In this document: piece by piece, positions 13,757 through 17,817 of the stretch
Layout of the letters: each line of letters opens with the position of its first letter
Numbering within the stretch: the stretch's first letter is position 1
Source: Bryobacterales bacterium
GTDB taxonomy: Bacteria; Acidobacteriota; Terriglobia; Bryobacterales; Bryobacteraceae
Length of the DNA stretch: 17,817 nt
Direction of reading: 5' to 3'
Assembly (NCBI GenBank): GCA_003139735.1
Contig: PLGA01000579.1
Span: 1 to 17,817 of the forward strand
Notes under the pieces: model-generated
The model's database searches: none
Seen by the model: only the letters and a program-made list of their open reading frames with translations
Told to the model about the DNA's origin: nothing
Program-made: the position numbers and the translations under genes

Positions 13757-15829
13757 ATGTTGTCCATCCGGGGTGCTGCCCTCTGGGCCGTCTTCGCTGC
13801 CTGCACCGTCCCGTCGCCGCTTTGCATCGCGAGTGATTTTGAAAACGTACCAGTAAAGAGGGCCAAACGAATGTACTCCTTCCTGTTTGCAATACGTCGA
13901 CTAGCGGGTTCCGTGTTTCTGTCTCTGTTGTGTTGTGCCATGCACGCACAGCAGTTTGACATCACGCCACCGACCCTATCTAACCTGCAGTTCGCTCCAA
14001 CCGCCCTGGATACAACGACCGCCTCGATGTCCATCACCCTCACGGCGACCGCGACCGATGATCTGTCCGGCACGGCGTATGCATATGTGGAGTTCCAGAG
14101 CCCGGGACAACAAGCGCTGACAGCATACTTGTACCCGGTTGGCACGTTCGTGCCAAATCAACCCCAAGCTCTGCAGGGGACTCTTAACTTCTCGCCCTAC
14201 AATGAGGCGGGCAACTGGACTGTAACCTATGCAGAAGTTGTCGACAACGTGGGAAACTGGAAGTACTATCCCTCGACCGACCCATTGCTCTCCGGCCTGC
14301 TACCCCTGAACCTTACATCCCTCAGCGATACCGTTCCGCCGGTTCTGAAGTCCTTTGAGATAGTATCTCCCCAGCCGCCGATCGACGTCAGTGCGGGCGC
14401 CGCAACCATCCTCGTCAACGTCGAAGTAACCGACAGTGGCTCAGGGGCCTACAGTGCCCCAAGTGTCGATATGTCCAATAGTTTTGTCGACACTAGTGTC
14501 AGCCCCGCCCAATATCGTTCTCAGTACCGATCCCCCGTACAGTATGATGTCCTCAACTTCGATACCGTGCCGTCCGGTAGCTCAGTCAAGTATACTCGTG
14601 TGATGTGGCAACTCACTTTTGTCATGCCGCAGTACAGCATGCAGGGAAACTGGATTGTTGGGGGCGCTATTTACGACCAAGTGGGCAATTATGCCGCGAT
14701 CCCATCGACAACACTTGCCATCACCGACTCTAATCAAGATGTCACTCCGCCGACGTTGACGGCCATTAGCATACCTTACTATGCCACTCAGCAAGATCCG
14801 GCGAGAGTCACGGTCACAGCCTTGTTCTCCGATGCCCACCCATATTCTGCTGGAAACTATTCTATCGGTTGCAGTCCCTACGTCGAATTCGCAAGCCAGC
14901 ACGGCCAATACCGGAGCGCCGGCTTCAGCCAAATCGGCGACAGTCAAGAGTGGACGGCTACTGTGGGTTTTCCGCAGTATAGCGAAGGCAACTCGTGGAT
15001 GCCTACTGTCGCCTTCTGCGACAATATTGGAAACGGCACGTATCTTACTTTGAGCAATGGATTGCCGGCCGGAACACCGGCTCCGATACTGTTCCTTCCG
15101 GGATCGACTCCTGTTTTGATTAAGGATCCCACGCAACCGATTGATGTCGAGCAGCCGAACCTTGGAGCGGACGCGCGGCTCCAGATTTCTGCAGGGACGA
15201 GTATTGTAGATTCGCAAGGCAACATTATCGTTCCGAGTGTTGCTGATCCTCTATCAGTAACAATCGACACCTACAGTCCCCCACCCGCGAATTACTCCGG
15301 CGCTAACACAGCCAACTCGTTATACATGTCAATCGACTTCAGTCAAAACGGCACTACAGTTCAGGCCCCGAAGGTGCAATGCGTTCCGGGGTCGTCGACT
15401 TACAAGGGAGGCACCATCACAGTTCCTTTGAGATCGCCACTGAACGCCTTGAGCCCTCCACCTGGCACATGGAATCTGTATCACCAGGATGTTGCTTCAA
15501 ACCAGTTCGTCGTAGACAACGATTGTTGGGATGTTCCAGCGCAACCAGCTGTCGGTACACTCAACCCCGACGGAATGAGTGTGACTTTTCAACACATAGC
15601 AAGTTTTTCGGTGTTCTTTACGGGTTTAAGGACTACGCCTCTCGGCGATATCAATGCCGACGGCAAGGTGGATTGTACTGACGTGGGCATAGTCAAGGCG
15701 GCTTTCGGGACGAAAAGTGGGCAGGCGGCGTTCGATTCGCGCGCGGACGTGAATGGAGATGGAGTGATTAATATCCAGGACTTAGCCTACGTCATGCAGC
15801 ACCTTCCTGCCGGTCTGACCTGTCATTAG
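13757..15829 (+). CDS. Secreted Ig-like repeat protein with C-terminal type I dockerin
   Basis: The 690-residue product (from 13757) has three Ig-like repeats of ~120-140 residues, each opening near D-x-(T/V)-PP-(T/V)-L (around 70, 195 and 330) and closing with a GNW...D-x-VGN or DNIGN motif. A ~190-residue beta-rich region follows, then a dockerin at ~629-688. The dockerin has two calcium loops: D631-I-N-A-D-G to D642, and D664-V-N-G-D-G to D675, separated by a helix. Dockerins bind cohesins with high affinity. Two starts are possible: ATG 13757 (GGAGG 10 nt upstream) and ATG 13871 (AAAGAGG 9 nt upstream). Only the second gives a clean signal peptide, ending CAMHA before QQ, so the longer form would have two hydrophobic N-terminal segments. 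The next gene encodes a cohesin. The function of the Ig part is unknown. Confidence 0.9.
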   Translation: MLSIRGAALWAVFAACTVPSPLCIASDFENVPVKRAKRMYSFLFAIRRLAGSVFLSLLCCAMHAQQFDITPPTLSNLQFAPTALDTTTASMSITLTATATDDLSGTAYAYVEFQSPGQQALTAYLYPVGTFVPNQPQALQGTLNFSPYNEAGNWTVTYAEVVDNVGNWKYYPSTDPLLSGLLPLNLTSLSDTVPPVLKSFEIVSPQPPIDVSAGAATILVNVEVTDSGSGAYSAPSVDMSNSFVDTSVSPAQYRSQYRSPVQYDVLNFDTVPSGSSVKYTRVMWQLTFVMPQYSMQGNWIVGGAIYDQVGNYAAIPSTTLAITDSNQDVTPPTLTAISIPYYATQQDPARVTVTALFSDAHPYSAGNYSIGCSPYVEFASQHGQYRSAGFSQIGDSQEWTATVGFPQYSEGNSWMPTVAFCDNIGNGTYLTLSNGLPAGTPAPILFLPGSTPVLIKDPTQPIDVEQPNLGADARLQISAGTSIVDSQGNIIVPSVADPLSVTIDTYSPPPANYSGANTANSLYMSIDFSQNGTTVQAPKVQCVPGSSTYKGGTITVPLRSPLNALSPPPGTWNLYHQDVASNQFVVDNDCWDVPAQPAVGTLNPDGMSVTFQHIASFSVFFTGLRTTPLGDINADGKVDCTDVGIVKAAFGTKSGQAAFDSRADVNGDGVINIQDLAYVMQHLPAGLTCH

Positions 15830-15864
15830 AATTTCATGAAGTGCGGGAGAAGAGGAGGAGCATT

Positions 15865-16428
15865 ATGATGCGTGTTTTGGCGAGCTGTCTTTTTGTGGTC
15901 TGCTGTGTCCAGTCGGCGACCATTAGTGTTTCGCCATCCCCGTATAACGTCGAGGTGGGGCAGTCCTTCACTGTAGATGTTGGCATCGACAGTGTTGCGG
16001 ACCTGTACGCCTGTCAGTTTGATCTGGCATTCGATCCTGGCCTGTTGAGCGCATCGGCAATTGCCGAAGGTGCATTTCTTGGTTTGGGTGGGCCGACCTT
16101 TTTTCTCGCTGGGACGATCGACAATGTAGACGGTTTAATCTTGTCGACCGCGGATAGTCTTGAAGGACCGGTGAGTGGGGTGACGGGAACTGGTGTTCTC
16201 GCTTCTGCCACATTCACGGCCCTGGCCCCCGGCACCACATCGATAGAGATCGCGAACACGTTTTTGATCGATTCCCAGTCGGATTTCATATACGCAACTA
16301 CCGGCGACGGCACGATTAACGTCGTTGCCACGCCGGAGCCCGTCAGTGTTGGGTTGCTTCTTCTGGCGTTGGCTTCACTGGCTGCGTTCGGAACCGTTTC
16401 ATCGTGGACACACGGTGGGCAGTTCTAG
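15865..16428 (+). CDS. Cohesin-domain protein with PEP-CTERM-like sorting signal
   Basis: The 187-residue protein has a signal peptide (MMRVLASCLFVVCCVQSA). A cohesin-type beta-sandwich covers ~18-154: SVSPSPYNVEVGQSFTVDVGI, then YACQFDLAFDPGLLSASAIAEGAFLG, and GVLASATFTALAPGTTSIEI. The C-terminal tripartite end is TPEP (156-159), a hydrophobic helix VGLLLLALASLAAFG, and a short tail WTHGGQF. PEP-CTERM signals direct exosortase processing; here the usual Arg/Lys cluster at the end is missing, with only a His. ATG 15865 or 15868 is chosen over a GTG at 15841 because AGGAGGAG (15853-15860) lies directly upstream. It begins 35 nt after the dockerin gene and ends 12 nt before the next gene, so all three are probably one operon. 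The likely role is to hold dockerin-bearing proteins at the envelope. Confidence 0.88.
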   Translation: MMRVLASCLFVVCCVQSATISVSPSPYNVEVGQSFTVDVGIDSVADLYACQFDLAFDPGLLSASAIAEGAFLGLGGPTFFLAGTIDNVDGLILSTADSLEGPVSGVTGTGVLASATFTALAPGTTSIEIANTFLIDSQSDFIYATTGDGTINVVATPEPVSVGLLLLALASLAAFGTVSSWTHGGQF

Positions 16429-16440
16429 GTAGAGAGAGTC

Positions 16441-17817
16441 ATGTGTGCTGGTGGCCGGTTTCGGCGCGCGTTTCGCGGGGCTGGCCTCGCGCTTTTGTTA
16501 ACTTTCGTTCTCGGCTCGGGTGCGCGGCTGCAAGCGCAGTGCTCAGGGTTAATCGGCACGCCCATTCCGTCCAGCCCGTATTCCGTGCCGGCTGCGGGGG
16601 TTATTGCAAACCTTAGCTTCGGGCTGAATGGCACATGCTCGTGGAATGTCCGGTCAAATCAAAGCTTCGTAACTTTTAATTCTGCCACCTCCGGAGTGAG
16701 TAGCGGGGCCGCCAGTGTCACTTTGTCCGTGGCCGCCAACACCGGAGCCGCTCGACAGGCGGCAATTGCGATCGACCTCAACGGCTCTACGGTATACACT
16801 CTTCAGATCAATCAGGCTACTGCAGGTCCACAATGCGCTTTATCCAGCATCACCAGTAGCAGCGGCGCCAGTGATTATTCTTTCTCTTTTCCTCCATCCG
16901 GCGGTAGCGGGTCTTTTTACATTAATTTCAGTGCTGCTTCTGGTTGCACGTGGAGCGTGTCACCGCCTGCAATCATAACAATCTCGGGGCCGACATCGGG
17001 TAGCAACACCACTATGTCTGTAACGATTCCGTTCACTATTGCGGCGTTTAGCGGCGGAAGTCAGGGCGGATTTATCACATTCACTGTGAATGGAGCGGCG
17101 GCAGGAAGCCCGATATCGATTGTGCAGGACGGAAGTGCGTGCACGGCTTCGTATTCTCCCGCCTCGGTGAACATCCCTGCCTCTGGCGGAAGCGGCTCGG
17201 TCATTCTGACCGTGGGGAGCAACTGTGCATGGTTTGCGCCGGGCGGCTCGTCGGCGCCATGGGCGACGCTTACTTATCAAAATGCCAACAACTTCTCCTA
17301 CGCGGTTTCTGCCAATACCGGGGCGGCCCGCAGCGCGACCGTTACCGCCGCCCCAAACCTTGCAACATTTACGATCAATCAAGTAGGGTTGACCGTCACC
17401 AGTCCCAGTTCGCTGTCTAATGGAACCGTAGGGGTGGCCTATACGCCGGTCACGTACACGGCCAGCGGGGGGACCGGAGCGGGCTACACATGGTCGTGTA
17501 CGGGGCTGCCGAGCGGTTTGAACATGAACAATGGCGGCGTGTTGAGCGGGACTCCGGCCGCCGGCAGCCAAGGGAGCTACACGGCGGTGTGCACCGTGCG
17601 GGATTCGGGCAACAACACGGCGCAAAGCTCGCTGGCGTTGACAATCATCCCACCAGCGTTTACCGTCACGAGCACCTCGCTGCCCAACGGCACGGTGGGG
17701 GTAGCCTATGGGCAGACTCTGGCGGCCAGCGGCGGCGCGCCGCCCTACAGCAACTGGACAGTAGTGTCTGGCGCCCTGCCCGGCGGACTGACCCTGACCG
17801 CCGCCAGCGGCGCGATC
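16441..17817 (+). CDS. Secreted BACON-like / putative Ig (He_PIG) repeat protein, 3'-truncated by window edge
   Basis: The frame is open from ATG 16441 to the last base (459 codons), so the gene continues outside. After a signal peptide (GLALLLTFVLGSGARLQAQ, 15-33) come three BACON-like repeats at about 42-127, 132-230 and 234-314. The first two end in a Q-Q/D-type strand (LQINQA; ISIVQDG) and the third in FTINQV; each has a Cys near its start and a C-x-W motif (CSW, CTW, CAW). Next are two He_PIG-type Ig repeats from ~317 and ~408, marked by LxNGTVGVAY, ASGG, LPxGL and LSGTP. Such proteins in Solibacter-like bacteria are large exported adhesin or glycan-binding candidates. Only 12 nt separate it from the cohesin gene, with a purine-rich GGTAGAGAGAG upstream, so it probably shares the transcript. 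Whether it ends in a dockerin or PEP-CTERM cannot be seen. Confidence 0.88.
   Translation, partial: MCAGGRFRRAFRGAGLALLLTFVLGSGARLQAQCSGLIGTPIPSSPYSVPAAGVIANLSFGLNGTCSWNVRSNQSFVTFNSATSGVSSGAASVTLSVAANTGAARQAAIAIDLNGSTVYTLQINQATAGPQCALSSITSSSGASDYSFSFPPSGGSGSFYINFSAASGCTWSVSPPAIITISGPTSGSNTTMSVTIPFTIAAFSGGSQGGFITFTVNGAAAGSPISIVQDGSACTASYSPASVNIPASGGSGSVILTVGSNCAWFAPGGSSAPWATLTYQNANNFSYAVSANTGAARSATVTAAPNLATFTINQVGLTVTSPSSLSNGTVGVAYTPVTYTASGGTGAGYTWSCTGLPSGLNMNNGGVLSGTPAAGSQGSYTAVCTVRDSGNNTAQSSLALTIIPPAFTVTSTSLPNGTVGVAYGQTLAASGGAPPYSNWTVVSGALPGGLTLTAASGAI

Noticed and set aside
13757..15829. Cellulosomal enzyme, because of the dockerin
   Set aside because: No glycoside hydrolase, lyase or esterase domain is visible; the body consists of Ig-like repeats.

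Overview
ORGANISM. The window looks like a high-GC soil Acidobacterium of the Solibacter/Bryobacter type. The strongest clue is the secreted protein at 1733-2617, which reads as the TIGR03435 (DUF3738) family, greatly expanded in Solibacter-like genomes. A PEP-CTERM protein, BACON/He_PIG repeat proteins and an exopolysaccharide cluster fit the same assignment. This is inferred from protein families; no rRNA or marker gene is present.

LEFT PART (1-10,851): exopolysaccharide (EPS) / surface glycan cluster. In order: asparagine synthase (5' end outside the window), a TIGR03435 protein, an intergenic region with short repeats, a family 4 glycosyltransferase (-), a polysaccharide deacetylase (+), a three-gene minus-strand operon (hexapeptide acetyltransferase, FkbM methyltransferase, ATP-grasp ligase), and a coupled pair of glycosyltransferases (+). 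Together these could assemble and decorate an extracellular polysaccharide. A ~300-bp segment occurs twice (1353-1653 and 3427-3725, about 96% identical by eye). Each copy holds the convergent, overlapping 3' ends of asnB and the glycosyltransferase. The first copy carries a truncated, frameshifted glycosyltransferase tail. The second carries an asnB collapsed to its first ~31 codons fused to its last ~52. This records a duplication of an asnB-glycosyltransferase unit followed by reciprocal decay.

MIDDLE (10,901-13,484): a minus-strand pair of unrecognised genes, one with a possible PD-(D/E)XK nuclease-like core and one Gly/Ala-rich and possibly membrane-active, each with a clear Shine-Dalgarno. 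Their upstream region holds perfect inverted repeats. A divergent gene encodes a secreted Ig-like protein with a Gly/Ala/Ser-rich domain. Base composition looks less GC-rich than the EPS cluster.

RIGHT PART (13,485-17,817): the most interesting locus. A near-consensus sigma70 promoter (TTGACA-N17-TATATT) precedes three co-directional, closely spaced genes for exported proteins: a 690-aa protein with three Ig-like repeats and a C-terminal type I dockerin; a small cohesin-domain protein ending in a PEP-CTERM-like signal; and a large BACON/He_PIG repeat protein running off the window. A dockerin gene next to a cohesin-PEP-CTERM gene suggests a non-cellulosomal cohesin-dockerin surface assembly, with the cohesin placed in the envelope by an exosortase. 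Exosortase systems are typically linked to EPS production, so the left-hand cluster may be functionally related. No exosortase gene is in the window.

No tRNA, rRNA, CRISPR array, transposase or integrase was seen.
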